Shown here piece by piece: positions 34,240 to 42,040 of a stretch of 64,000 bases of DNA. The stretch spans positions 1,442,564 to 1,506,563 of the forward strand of contig NZ_JQMP01000003.1 of assembly GCF_000744775.1 (NCBI RefSeq), in the 5' to 3' direction. The notes beneath the pieces are model-generated. The model searched no databases and was not told where the DNA came from. It worked only from the letters and a program-made list of their open reading frames with translations. A program made the position numbers and the translations under genes. Within the stretch, counting starts at the first letter, position 1; each line of letters opens with the position of its first letter. The DNA is from Thermorudis peleae. GTDB lineage: Bacteria > Chloroflexota > Chloroflexia > Thermomicrobiales > Thermomicrobiaceae.

Positions 34240-35958
34240 ATGACCCAACACATCGCCAGCAAGCAAGTCGAAAATGCGAAGCCAGCACAAACACCGTGGC
34301 AGGCACTCGTTGATCAGCTTGCCGCCGAAGGCGTGCGCGTGCTCTTTGGGATGCCTGGGGGCGCGAAACATCTCTACGACGCGCTCTACGACCAGCCAGC
34401 AATCCGCCCCGTGCTCGTCCGACATGAGACCTCCGGGGCATTTATGGCTCACGCGTATGCCCGGGTCTCGGGTGAACTCGGCGTCTGCTTCGGCTGTCCA
34501 GGCCCAGGCGTCGCGAACCTTGTCCCCGGTGTCCTCGAGGCCTGGTCTGCCTGCATGCCCGTGCTTGCCCTCGGCGTGCGAGCGCCAACGCGAACATTCG
34601 GGATGGGGGCATTCCAAGAAGCTGATCAACTCAGGATCTTCCGGCCGATCACGAAGTGGGCGTTCACCGTTGAGCGGCCGGAACGCGTTGGCTGGGCCGT
34701 GCGGCGTGCGATAAGCCTTGCGACAACCGGACAACCCGGACCCGTCTACCTCGAGCTCCCAGCCGACGTTGCGTTAACCCCCGTTGTGCATCCATCAGTG
34801 GCTCGGGCTGACCGCACGGTTCGCCCAGCGCCTGATCCAGCCCGGGTTGAGCAGGCGATCCACCTGCTTGCTGCCGCACGACGTCCCCTGCTCGTCTGCG
34901 GCGGTGGCGTGATCCTTGGGCGAGCGCACCAGGCAGTGCGGCGTTTTGCCGAAACGTTTGGGATCCCGGTTCAAACAACGGCAAGCGGACGAGGGTGCTT
35001 TCCCGAAGACCACCCGCTGTTTGCTGGGCTCATTGGCCTCTACCGAACAGAATACGCGCAAGAAATCTATGAACAGGCTGACCTCCTGATTGCCGTCGGC
35101 ACGCGGTTCGAAGAATTCCAGTCGGGGAACTGGCACTACTTCCCCGCTGGGGCTCGGTTGGTGCAGATCGATATCGCCGCCGAGGAGCTCGGACGCAACT
35201 GGATCCCCGATCTCGCGATTCACGGCGATGCCGCCCTGACCCTCGAGGCCTTGACGGCAGCCGGCCTGGCTCATGGGCTGCAGCCGAATCCAGCGCGGGT
35301 CGCAGAACTCGCAGCCGGCCATGCCGAAGCCGTCGCACGCGCTGCGCAGGACGCGTACGATCCCCAGGTGCCAGTGCGTGGCAAACGCGTGGCCTGGATG
35401 ATCAGCCGCGTGTTCGACCGTAACTGCATCCTTGTCAATGAGAACGGTGCACAAGATCTTTGGGCCTATTACTGGCCCTATACCATCATCGGCGAGGAAA
35501 ACGCTGTCGTTCCGCCAGCTGAGCAGACCGCAATGGGATTTGGCGTTTGCGGCGCTATCGGCGCCAAACTTGCACGACCTGAGGCGACGGTTGTCTGTAC
35601 AACTGGGGATGGTGCATTCCAGATGGGTCTCCATGAGCTCCCAACTGCGGTCCAAGAACGAGCACCAGTGGTGTGGGTTGTCTTCAACGACGGGGCACTT
35701 GGCTGGCCACGGTGGACGCAGCAGACCGCCCTTGGCGGACGCGTGATTGCGACCGAATTCCACGCGCGCTTTGACTTTGTGACGGTCGCACGCGCTGCCG
35801 GCTGCTGGGCGCAGCGCGTGGAGACGCCCGAAGAACTTGGTCCGGCGCTTGAAGCGGCAAAGCGGGCCAATGCCGATGGCGTCCCCGCTGTCGTCGATGT
35901 TGCGGTCGACAGCCAGGAGCACCATCCCAACTTTGTGGCGTTCCACAGCGTGCGTTAG
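34240..35958 (+). CDS. Thiamine-pyrophosphate enzyme, acetolactate synthase-like
   Basis: About 572 residues with the three-domain layout of the IlvB/POX superfamily. The N-terminal PYR domain has the catalytic Glu in VRHETSGAFMAHAYAR, and the central domain is FAD-like. The C-terminal PP domain carries CTTGDGAFQMGLHELPTA and VFNDGALG, the TPP-Mg binding motif. It is not clearly AHAS and no regulatory small subunit follows, so the substrate is unassigned. Start ATG 34240 has AAGGA 7 bases upstream. An 88-residue gene follows 14 bases later. Confidence 0.85.
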   Translation: MTQHIASKQVENAKPAQTPWQALVDQLAAEGVRVLFGMPGGAKHLYDALYDQPAIRPVLVRHETSGAFMAHAYARVSGELGVCFGCPGPGVANLVPGVLEAWSACMPVLALGVRAPTRTFGMGAFQEADQLRIFRPITKWAFTVERPERVGWAVRRAISLATTGQPGPVYLELPADVALTPVVHPSVARADRTVRPAPDPARVEQAIHLLAAARRPLLVCGGGVILGRAHQAVRRFAETFGIPVQTTASGRGCFPEDHPLFAGLIGLYRTEYAQEIYEQADLLIAVGTRFEEFQSGNWHYFPAGARLVQIDIAAEELGRNWIPDLAIHGDAALTLEALTAAGLAHGLQPNPARVAELAAGHAEAVARAAQDAYDPQVPVRGKRVAWMISRVFDRNCILVNENGAQDLWAYYWPYTIIGEENAVVPPAEQTAMGFGVCGAIGAKLARPEATVVCTTGDGAFQMGLHELPTAVQERAPVVWVVFNDGALGWPRWTQQTALGGRVIATEFHARFDFVTVARAAGCWAQRVETPEELGPALEAAKRANADGVPAVVDVAVDSQEHHPNFVAFHSVR

Positions 35959-35972
35959 ATTGAGAGGGGATC

Positions 35973-36239
35973 ATGCTCGACCACACTGGACGCTACCGCA
36001 CGCGCTACGAAGACACGCTTCGGGCACTCGGTCACTACCTGGACGCACACCATTTCACCCGCATTGCGTTGGTTGAGACACCGGAAGGCTTTCTAGTCAA
36101 AGGCTATCGGGTTGAAGAGACCAAACTCACCGGTGAGAGCACCCTTGCGCCTGAGACATATCTGTTCACAAACGAAGATCTCGAGGCGTTGCTTGAAGAG
36201 GCCTATCGACGGCGCGGCCAAGGCACTTCCCGGCAGTAG
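35973..36239 (+). CDS. Small conserved-looking protein, 88 residues
   Basis: Acidic protein (LGHYLDAHHFTRIALVETPEGFLVKGYR; LFTNEDLEALLEEAYRRR) that starts 14 bases after the TPP enzyme with GAGAGGGG upstream. The alternation of strands and helices suggests a small folded domain. No family is recognised. Co-transcription makes it a candidate accessory protein of the TPP enzyme. Confidence 0.7.
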   Translation: MLDHTGRYRTRYEDTLRALGHYLDAHHFTRIALVETPEGFLVKGYRVEETKLTGESTLAPETYLFTNEDLEALLEEAYRRRGQGTSRQ

Positions 36240-36666
36240 CACCATCAACGCGCCGCGATGTGGCAGGGGCTGGAGTCCGCTCAGTCAACGGTAAGCGACA
36301 CCAATCGCCTTGGCGATGCACGCTCGTGCCCAATTGCTCCAGGTGCGCGCGCTTCCTACAACATACTCTCAGCGGCAGCGCCCAACGACAGCATCCGGAG
36401 ACTGCTGCGAGGGGCATATACACAGTGCAGCGACGTTCGGCTCAGCCATCACAGGAGAGAGACGAACTGCAGCGCGAATCACGGCAACGCCTGTACGAAC
36501 GCGCATCGTCAAGGCCACCATGCGTGTTTGGCGCACCAGACAGGGAATCGCGTCGAGACAGGCCGGGTGACAGCAGCAGGACCGCCAGGGCGTGCTTGGC
36601 GAATGTCCGGAGCAACGGTATGCTCAACAATGGGCACGGCACGTGGCGAGCGTGTCGGGGGGCGAT
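36240..36666. other. Region upstream of tRNA-Sec, no gene supported
   Basis: About 430 bases with several overlapping open frames but none with a ribosome site or a recognisable protein. It may hold remnants and the tRNA-Sec promoter (TATGCT near 36620 could be a -10). Confidence 0.4.
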
Positions 36667-36763
36667 GAGGGCGGATCGGGCCCGGTGGCCCGCACGGTCT
36701 TCAAAATCGCTGGGCGTCGGTCGTCCCGGCGCTGGTGGGTTCGACTCCCATCCGCCCTCGCCA
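36667..36763 (+). tRNA. selC: Selenocysteine tRNA (TCA)
   Basis: An 8-bp acceptor stem GAGGGCGG/CCGCCCTC, discriminator G and an encoded CCA. The D stem is extended to 6 bp (CGGGCC/GGCCCG), the anticodon loop is CTTCAAA (TCA), the variable arm is long and GC-rich, and the T-arm is GTGGG-TTCGACT-CCCAT. The 8-bp acceptor and long D stem are diagnostic of tRNA-Sec. The anticodon stem has one G-T pair and one A-C mismatch. No selA, selB or selD gene is in the window. An integrase gene ends 26 bases downstream. Confidence 0.92.
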
Positions 36764-36788
36764 GCGTCCGTACGCACCAACTCGATGA

Positions 36789-38006
36789 TCAGCCATCGAC
36801 GTCCTCCGGGGCGGTGTGCGCGGAGTTAGCAATTGAGTTAGCAACCAGCGCGCCGAGCCGGTCGGCGGCTTCTCGCGCGAGTCCCGGCGTGACATGCGAG
36901 TAGGTATCCAGCGTGAGCTGGATCGTGCTGTGGCCCAGGAGACTGGCCACCACCTTCGGATGCACCCCGTCGGTCAAGAGCAGCGTTGCCGTGGTGTGCC
37001 GCAGATCGTGGAAGCGCCGGTGTGACAGGCCCGCGCGCGCGAGCAGCTGCTGGTAGTCGTGGGTGACGTCGGCTGGATCGAGCGGCGTGCCAACACGCGT
37101 GGTGAAGACCCAGTCGCCGTCGGCCCAGGCCGGGCCAGCCGCCAGCCGCTGCTCGAGTTGCCGCCGCCGCTGGAGCCGCAGGGCCTCGAGCGCCTGCGGT
37201 GGCAGGGGAATGCTGCGCCGTGACGTCGCCGTCTTCGGCTCAACGACGACCAGGCCACGGCCGGTAACGCGCTGGATGGCGCGGACGACGCGCACCTCGC
37301 CTCGTTCCCAGTCAATGTCACCCCACTGCAGGCCGAGGAGTTCCCCCAGCCGCATCCCGGTGAACACCGCGAGCGTCACCAGCGGGCCGAGTGGATCGTC
37401 GGCGCAGGCGGTGAGCAGCGCCCGGACCTCGTCGAGCGTGAGCGGCTGAATCGCCGGCCGCGGGGCATGCGGCGGGTCAACCAGGTCACACGGGTTGCGG
37501 CCGAGCAGGCCCCATTTCACGGCGTCCTCAAAGGCGCGGTGCAGGAGCCGGTGGGCGTGGACGACAGAACGCGGGGCGAGGCCGCGCGCGAGCAGCTGGC
37601 TGTAGGCGGCCTGGAGCACGGCCGGCGTCACCTTCTCCAGGGTGAGATGGCCGAGCACCGGCACGATCCGGCTGCGGATCACCATGCGGTAGCTCTCCAC
37701 GGTGCGCGGCCGCAAGCTCGGCCGGCGTCCCTCGAGCCACTGGGTGAGGAACTGCGCGAGTGTCGGCGGCCGGCCATGGGCCAGCACCCCCCGCTCGTGT
37801 TCTTCCCGCAGCTTCTGCAGGAGCTTGAGCGCCTCGCGCTGCGTGTCGGCCACGCGCGAGACTCGCCGCAGCCGGCCCCGGACTGGATCGGGCACGGAGA
37901 GCTGCGCCACCCACTTCCCACGGCGCTGGTCGAAGAAGACGGTGCCTTCGCCGCTCCCCCGGCGGCGGCTCTTGCGCTTGCTGTGGTCTTCGGGTACGGT
38001 TGTCAT
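36789..38006 (-). CDS. int: Tyrosine recombinase/integrase
   Basis: About 405 residues. N-terminal arm-binding-like segment (GSGEGTVFFDQRRGKWVAQL), SAM-like core-binding domain at about residues 80-170, then the catalytic domain with Arg in FTGMRLGELLGLQWGDID, HDLRHTTATLLL (His-X2-Arg), LLGHSTIQLTLDTYSHV (His and the nucleophile Tyr). Complete, so possibly active. Start ATG 38006 has GGAG 8 bases upstream. Its 3' end abuts tRNA-Sec, consistent with integration into that gene. It may excise or integrate the accessory region to the right. Confidence 0.93.
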   Translation of the reverse strand: MTTVPEDHSKRKSRRRGSGEGTVFFDQRRGKWVAQLSVPDPVRGRLRRVSRVADTQREALKLLQKLREEHERGVLAHGRPPTLAQFLTQWLEGRRPSLRPRTVESYRMVIRSRIVPVLGHLTLEKVTPAVLQAAYSQLLARGLAPRSVVHAHRLLHRAFEDAVKWGLLGRNPCDLVDPPHAPRPAIQPLTLDEVRALLTACADDPLGPLVTLAVFTGMRLGELLGLQWGDIDWERGEVRVVRAIQRVTGRGLVVVEPKTATSRRSIPLPPQALEALRLQRRRQLEQRLAAGPAWADGDWVFTTRVGTPLDPADVTHDYQQLLARAGLSHRRFHDLRHTTATLLLTDGVHPKVVASLLGHSTIQLTLDTYSHVTPGLAREAADRLGALVANSIANSAHTAPEDVDG

Positions 38007-38066
38007 TGCACACACTCCTTTCTGCGGAGCGCCCGGTTCCCCAGTGGGAGCCGGGTACCGTCCCGT

Positions 38067-38453
38067 TTAGCGCACCGCCAGGAGCGCGTGGAGGCGCGCC
38101 CCCTGCGGGGTCTCGGCGTCTTCCTCAACCACAGCCGTTCCCTCACCTGGGTGGGCCGGCACGATCTCGAGCGCAACGTGCAACCCCAGCGTCTCGGCCA
38201 ACCGAACGAGCGTGGCGATCTCCGGCACATGCTCGCCCGACTCCCAGCGGGCCACCGTGGGCTGGCTCACCCCGAGCCGGCGTGCCAGTTCCGTCTGGGA
38301 GAGACCGAGTTCGGCCCGGCGCCGCACCAGCCAGAGCGCAAATGCCCGCGCCAGAGCGGTGGCCTGCCAGCGCTGCCGGACTGCCGTATCCGTCAGCGCC
38401 CGCGCGAGCACTGCCGTCGCCGGCTCGAGTCGGCGTTCAGGTTCTGTCGTCAT
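38067..38453 (-). CDS. HigA-type antitoxin, XRE family
   Basis: 128 residues with a C-terminal-half helix-turn-helix (LGLSQTELARRLGVSQPTVARWESGEHVP) and a Pro/Glu-rich tail. It follows the HigB-like toxin gene with an ATGA overlap and its own AAGGAGG site. Toxin-before-antitoxin order is typical of higBA. Expected to neutralise the toxin and repress the operon. Confidence 0.85.
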   Translation of the reverse strand: MTTEPERRLEPATAVLARALTDTAVRQRWQATALARAFALWLVRRRAELGLSQTELARRLGVSQPTVARWESGEHVPEIATLVRLAETLGLHVALEIVPAHPGEGTAVVEEDAETPQGARLHALLAVR

Positions 38454-38788
38454 GCGGTTCCTCCTTCCCGGAGCGCTGCCGCGCGTTCCTGCGCCCGCTG
38501 GACGGCGGCACGGAACCCCGGCGGGTCGTGCCGGGCCTCGGGGGCAATCGTCAGGATGACGAAGCGGCCACCGATCCGCGTGTCCAGCGCCCGCCAGGGA
38601 CTGTGTCCCGAGCGCGGCCGGAGTTCGCGCAGGTTGGCCATGCCACGGACCGTGCTCGTGTGCGGGTACGGGAGTCGGGGGCCGAGCGCCATGAGTTTTT
38701 CGACCGCGTGCAAGAGCGCGACCCGCTCGTCAGGCGGGAGCAGGGCGAGTTCCGCTTCCGCGACAGCCACGAAGCTAACCCTCCACAT
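38450..38788 (-). CDS. HigB/RelE-superfamily toxin
   Basis: About 112 residues: MWRVSFVAVAEAELALL, ELRPRSGHSPWRALDTR and FVILTIAPEA follow the phage-derived Gp49/HigB-like pattern of ribosome-dependent mRNA interferases. ATG 38788 fits the family start but has no ribosome site. ATG 38836 in the same frame overlaps the upstream XRE stop (ATGA) and could be used by coupling, adding 16 residues. Two palindromes lie between these starts. Confidence 0.78.
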   Translation of the reverse strand: MWRVSFVAVAEAELALLPPDERVALLHAVEKLMALGPRLPYPHTSTVRGMANLRELRPRSGHSPWRALDTRIGGRFVILTIAPEARHDPPGFRAAVQRAQERAAALREGGTA

Positions 38789-38791
38789 GGA

Positions 38792-38842
38792 GTATAGTAT
38801 GCATGCTATACCAGTATGAACCAGTGCGTGGTTCATGACTGG
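38792..38842. promoter_or_regulatory. Two adjacent palindromes at the toxin start, probable operators
   Basis: 38792-38811 (GTATAGTATGCATGCTATAC) is a 20-base palindrome with one mismatch pair. 38811-38842 is an inverted repeat with 8 perfect pairs ATGAACCA/TGGTTCAT around GTGCG, extended by CCAGT/GACTGG. They sit immediately upstream of the HigB start and are plausible binding sites for HigA or the upstream XRE protein. Confidence 0.6.
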
Positions 38843-39078
38843 GACGCTGCATCAGCATCCAAGCCAACCGCGGCGCGGTACTCGGCGATCTGGGTGACCT
38901 TGATCGCCAACGCCTCGGCGAGCTTCCGCCAGGTTTCGCCACGTGGGAGCTGTCGTCTTCCATGTTCGATCGCCGTGATTGTCGCATGCGACACGCCAGC
39001 TCGACGCGCAAGCTCCCGGATTCCATAGCCGCGCTCGATCCTCCACCGTCGGAGCGGCCAGATCCGTTCCTCGTTCAT
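38833..39078 (-). CDS. XRE family helix-turn-helix regulator
   Basis: About 81 residues with one HTH (YGIRELARRAGVSHATITAIEHGRRQLP). ATG 39078 has AGGAGG 5 bases upstream. It overlaps the longer form of the toxin gene by 4 bases, so three genes are linked. It could be an extra regulator of the toxin-antitoxin locus or of the integrase. Confidence 0.85.
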   Translation of the reverse strand: MNEERIWPLRRWRIERGYGIRELARRAGVSHATITAIEHGRRQLPRGETWRKLAEALAIKVTQIAEYRAAVGLDADAASQS

Positions 39079-39084
39079 CGCCAC

Positions 39085-39576
39085 CTCCTTGTCCAGAGCT
39101 ATCGTACCAGATCTGCCACGAAACGAACCACTTTGATCCGATCCTTAACAAGACATACCAGACTTGGTCACTATGGTCAGAATCGGTTGGTAGTGGGTCG
39201 AGAGGAATGGAAAAGGGAGTTGACCAACGGCACAGTGAACGATCAAAAGCGAAGCCGAGCAGTGCGCCGCTCTGTTCGACAAGCGGCTGGCGAAGGCTAA
39301 GAAACCGGTAACCCAGAACACGGTCTGTGCACGGTCTCCGGTCAGCCGGATACTCGCAGCATGGTCAACGGCGCTGGCATGCTCGAGTTCGTCAACGCCA
39401 TGACCGGTACGTGCTCGCGATCCGACCGCCTCTGCCGCAACCGCCTGGGCCTGCCCTGTAAGCACAGCCGGAGGGACACACTAATCAGCAGCCTAAGCGC
39501 GACTGGCGCTGATCAGTCGTGCTTCAGCAAGAACGAGAGTGGAGCACAGGCCGCACTCCCTGTGATCCTGCTCACC
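39085..39576. other. Noncoding or degraded stretch, no gene supported
   Basis: About 490 bases with frames of both strands but none with family features or a ribosome site. It contains a CTGATCAG palindrome near 39510. Probably decayed DNA between the toxin-antitoxin locus and the oxidase remnant. Confidence 0.4.
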
Positions 39577-39942
39577 CTACGGACAGATATTCTGATTGAG
39601 CCGGAAGAAGTTCGTGATACCACACCGCCGCTCGAGGGCAACCAGCCGCTCGTAGTGCGGACTATAGGTCTGCTGCACTCGCTCATCCCCTTCCCCGCTC
39701 ATGAAATTGACATAGGTGCCACGTTCGTTGGCCTGCAGAGCCCCGGATCAGCGGCGCAGCCTCGACTGGCTGCGCTCATCCTCCACCGGAACCGTCCAGA
39801 TCGCCAAGATGTCATAAAGATGATAGATAGGTTGGATGGACGAACGCACTTGACGCCAGAACGACACGCACAATCGCGCCCCTTGGTGATGCATATGGAT
39901 CATCGACAGCGGTGTCGGGCAGTAGTTGCCGTAGTACACCAC
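39577..39942 (-). pseudogene. C-terminal remnant of a berberine-bridge-type FAD oxidase
   Basis: The minus-strand translation reads PLSMIHMHHQGA, then YDILAIWTVPVEDER, an in-frame TGA at 39748-39750, then GTYVNFMSGEGDERV, YERLVALERR and ending FFRLNQNICP. This is the order and spacing of the C-terminal part of FAD-linked oxidases with a BBE domain. The N-terminal FAD domain is absent and the frame is stopped, so it is a pseudogene fragment. Confidence 0.75.
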
Positions 39943-40068
39943 AATTTACTAGCAGCGCGATGAGGCAACTAATGAAGCCAGAACGCCAGTCGTGGGACAG
40001 ACCCAGCGGATAGGCTCCGGGCATCTGCCCCCAATTCTCGGTATAAGAGCCATAGCCTATCCGGAATC

Positions 40069-40097
40069 TTGACAAACGAAACCACATATGTTACGCT
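40069..40097 (+). promoter_or_regulatory. Predicted sigma-70-type promoter of the inositol operon
   Basis: TTGACA at 40069-40074, exactly 17 bases, then TACGCT at 40092-40097. It lies 53 bases before the first start codon of the importer ATPase. The following GAAAGTGAAAA stretch may be part of an operator. Confidence 0.6.
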
Positions 40098-40149
40098 TTG
40101 AAAGTGAAAACGGCGATCTCCACTAAAGTGATAACTGAGGGTTTATCAA

Positions 40150-40932
40150 ATGGCTGAAGGGGTTACTAGAGATAATAACGTGTTAATCGAAATGCGAGGC
40201 ATCTGTAAGCGTTTCGGAGCGGTTACTGCTCTTGATCATGTCAATTTAACGTTACGCTCTGGAGAAGTACTCGGCCTTGTCGGTGATAACGGAGCGGGGA
40301 AATCAACATTAATGAAAATTTTAAGCGGTGCATATCAGCCAGACGCCGGCCAGATACTGTGGCAAGGAAAACCTGTCCGGTTCGCGAACCCGCAGGACGC
40401 ACGCAATATAGGCATTGAAATGGTATACCAAGATTTAGGATTAGCCGATAATTTATCGGTGGTCGAAAATATTTTTCTTGGACGTGAAATTACCAAAACG
40501 TATATAAAAGGCATTATTCGCTTCGTTGATTTCCGCGCCATGGCAGCTAAGACCCACGCTCATCTTAACCAATTACAAATTAATATTCCTGACATCTGGC
40601 AAAGAATAGAGCTACTTTCAGGAGGGCAAAGACAGGCAGTAGCCATTGCACGAGCTACGGTCTTTAGGGCACGTGTCGTTATTATGGATGAGCCAACAGC
40701 TGCCCTTGCAATTAAGGAGGTCCACAAAGTGCTCAACTTAGTCCGATCTCTCAAAGATCATGGAGTTGCTGTGATTCTCATCAGCCACCGAATCGACGAC
40801 ATTTTTCAAGTATGCGACCGAGTAATGGCTCTATATCAGGGGCGCAACTTTGCTGAATCTCCAATTGAATCAGTGCAACCTAATGATGTTATTGGATGGA
40901 TTATGGGGTTAAGCCATGCAAAGCCAGTATGA
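40150..40932 (+). CDS. Sugar/inositol ABC importer ATPase, FrcA type
   Basis: 260 residues, a single ABC domain: Walker A GDNGAGKST, signature LSGGQRQAVAIARA, Walker B VVIMDEPTAAL, His switch ISHR. Unlike RbsA it has one rather than two domains, as in FrcA. The context (permease, binding protein, inositol genes) suggests myo-inositol uptake. The DNA is AT-rich (21 G+C of 60 at 40441-40500), unlike the backbone, a sign of transfer. Predicted promoter upstream. Confidence 0.9.
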   Translation: MAEGVTRDNNVLIEMRGICKRFGAVTALDHVNLTLRSGEVLGLVGDNGAGKSTLMKILSGAYQPDAGQILWQGKPVRFANPQDARNIGIEMVYQDLGLADNLSVVENIFLGREITKTYIKGIIRFVDFRAMAAKTHAHLNQLQINIPDIWQRIELLSGGQRQAVAIARATVFRARVVIMDEPTAALAIKEVHKVLNLVRSLKDHGVAVILISHRIDDIFQVCDRVMALYQGRNFAESPIESVQPNDVIGWIMGLSHAKPV

Positions 40933-41968
40933 ACCTGAAGAGTATAGCATGCCCCCGTCAAAACTTAACATAGATTCTCCGCTCCCATGGCGGATTCGGG
41001 CTATTGACTTAGCCGAGCGCTTTGGCGTCGCTGCTATCGCCCTTCTGATGGCACTCTTCCTTGCTTTGACTCGGCCTGAGACATTTCCAACTTCTGGGAA
41101 TCTAGCAAATATCGCTCGCCAAACACCCTATATCGCTGTCTTAGCGCTTGGTGAATTCTTCACTATCCTTACCGCGGGCATCGATCTCTCTATCAGCTCG
41201 GTTATGGCGTTGAGCATGGTTACTCTGGCGTTAGCTGTTCACGCTGGTGTCCCTGTAATCATATGCGTATTCACCCCGCTCTTAATTGGATGTTTATTTG
41301 GTCTTCTCAATGGTATTGGATTAACCCGTTTGCGTCTTCCGCACGCATTTATTATGACACTAGGAACACAATATATTGCGCGGGGGTTGACTAACCTTAT
41401 ATCAGGTGGTGTGCCGATCTCTGGCTTGCCTCCATCTATACGCTGGCTTGGTGCGAGCGATATTGAACTTAGCAAAAATCTAGCTATCCCTTGGGCTTTC
41501 ATTGCTGTCTTGCTACTTTATAGTCTGGTAGGGGTGTTCTTACACCGAACTGTAACCGGGCGCCGCATCTATGCTGTTGGAGGAAATCCCAAAGCCGCTC
41601 GCTATGCCGGTATTGATGTTGATCGTATCCTCGTTATTGTCTATACCCTCTCTGGTACGCTCGCTGGATTAGCTGGTCTTATTTTAGCCGGTCGCACTGG
41701 TTCAGGGTATCCAAATGCTGGATTAGGTGACGAACTCTATGCTATTGCTGCTGTCATTATTGGAGGAACTAGCTTTTTCGGAGGTCGCGGCAACCTTCTA
41801 GGCGTATTTGCAGGGGTCATTATTATCGGTCTATTGCGAAATGGACTAAATCTCTTTAATGTTAGTGTTTTCTGGCAACAAGTTTTAATAGGAGTCATAG
41901 TGATTACGGTCGTCTATGGAGATGTTTTGCGCCAACAAATCGCACAACGTTTCCAGCGAGGACAATAA
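40916..41968 (+). CDS. Sugar/inositol ABC importer permease, RbsC type
   Basis: 350 residues with about ten membrane segments, including the family block LTAGIDLSISSVMALSMV and GGTSFFGGRGNLLG. Overlaps the ATPase gene by 17 bases from ATG 40916; ATG 40949 is an alternative with GAAGAG upstream. Expected to form a homodimeric channel with the ATPase of 40150-40932. Confidence 0.9.
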   Translation: MQSQYEPEEYSMPPSKLNIDSPLPWRIRAIDLAERFGVAAIALLMALFLALTRPETFPTSGNLANIARQTPYIAVLALGEFFTILTAGIDLSISSVMALSMVTLALAVHAGVPVIICVFTPLLIGCLFGLLNGIGLTRLRLPHAFIMTLGTQYIARGLTNLISGGVPISGLPPSIRWLGASDIELSKNLAIPWAFIAVLLLYSLVGVFLHRTVTGRRIYAVGGNPKAARYAGIDVDRILVIVYTLSGTLAGLAGLILAGRTGSGYPNAGLGDELYAIAAVIIGGTSFFGGRGNLLGVFAGVIIIGLLRNGLNLFNVSVFWQQVLIGVIVITVVYGDVLRQQIAQRFQRGQ

Positions 41969-42040
41969 AAGATGATCTAGGCACATAGATCAATGGCGAT
42001 GGAGGTGTACGGTGTTAAGCAGTAGAGAGGAGGGACTGCC

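Noticed and set aside
34795..35946. 383-residue minus-strand frame opposite the TPP enzyme
   Set aside because: It overlaps a gene with TPP-enzyme motifs on the plus strand and shows no family pattern of its own.
36260..36829. 189-residue plus-strand frame across tRNA-Sec
   Set aside because: It runs through the tRNA and into the integrase 3' end; composition is not protein-like.
39748..39750. In-frame TGA in the oxidase remnant as a possible selenocysteine codon, since a tRNA-Sec is nearby
   Set aside because: The gene also lacks its N-terminal FAD domain, BBE proteins are not known selenoproteins, and no SECIS-like hairpin was evident after the codon. It is a pseudogene stop.
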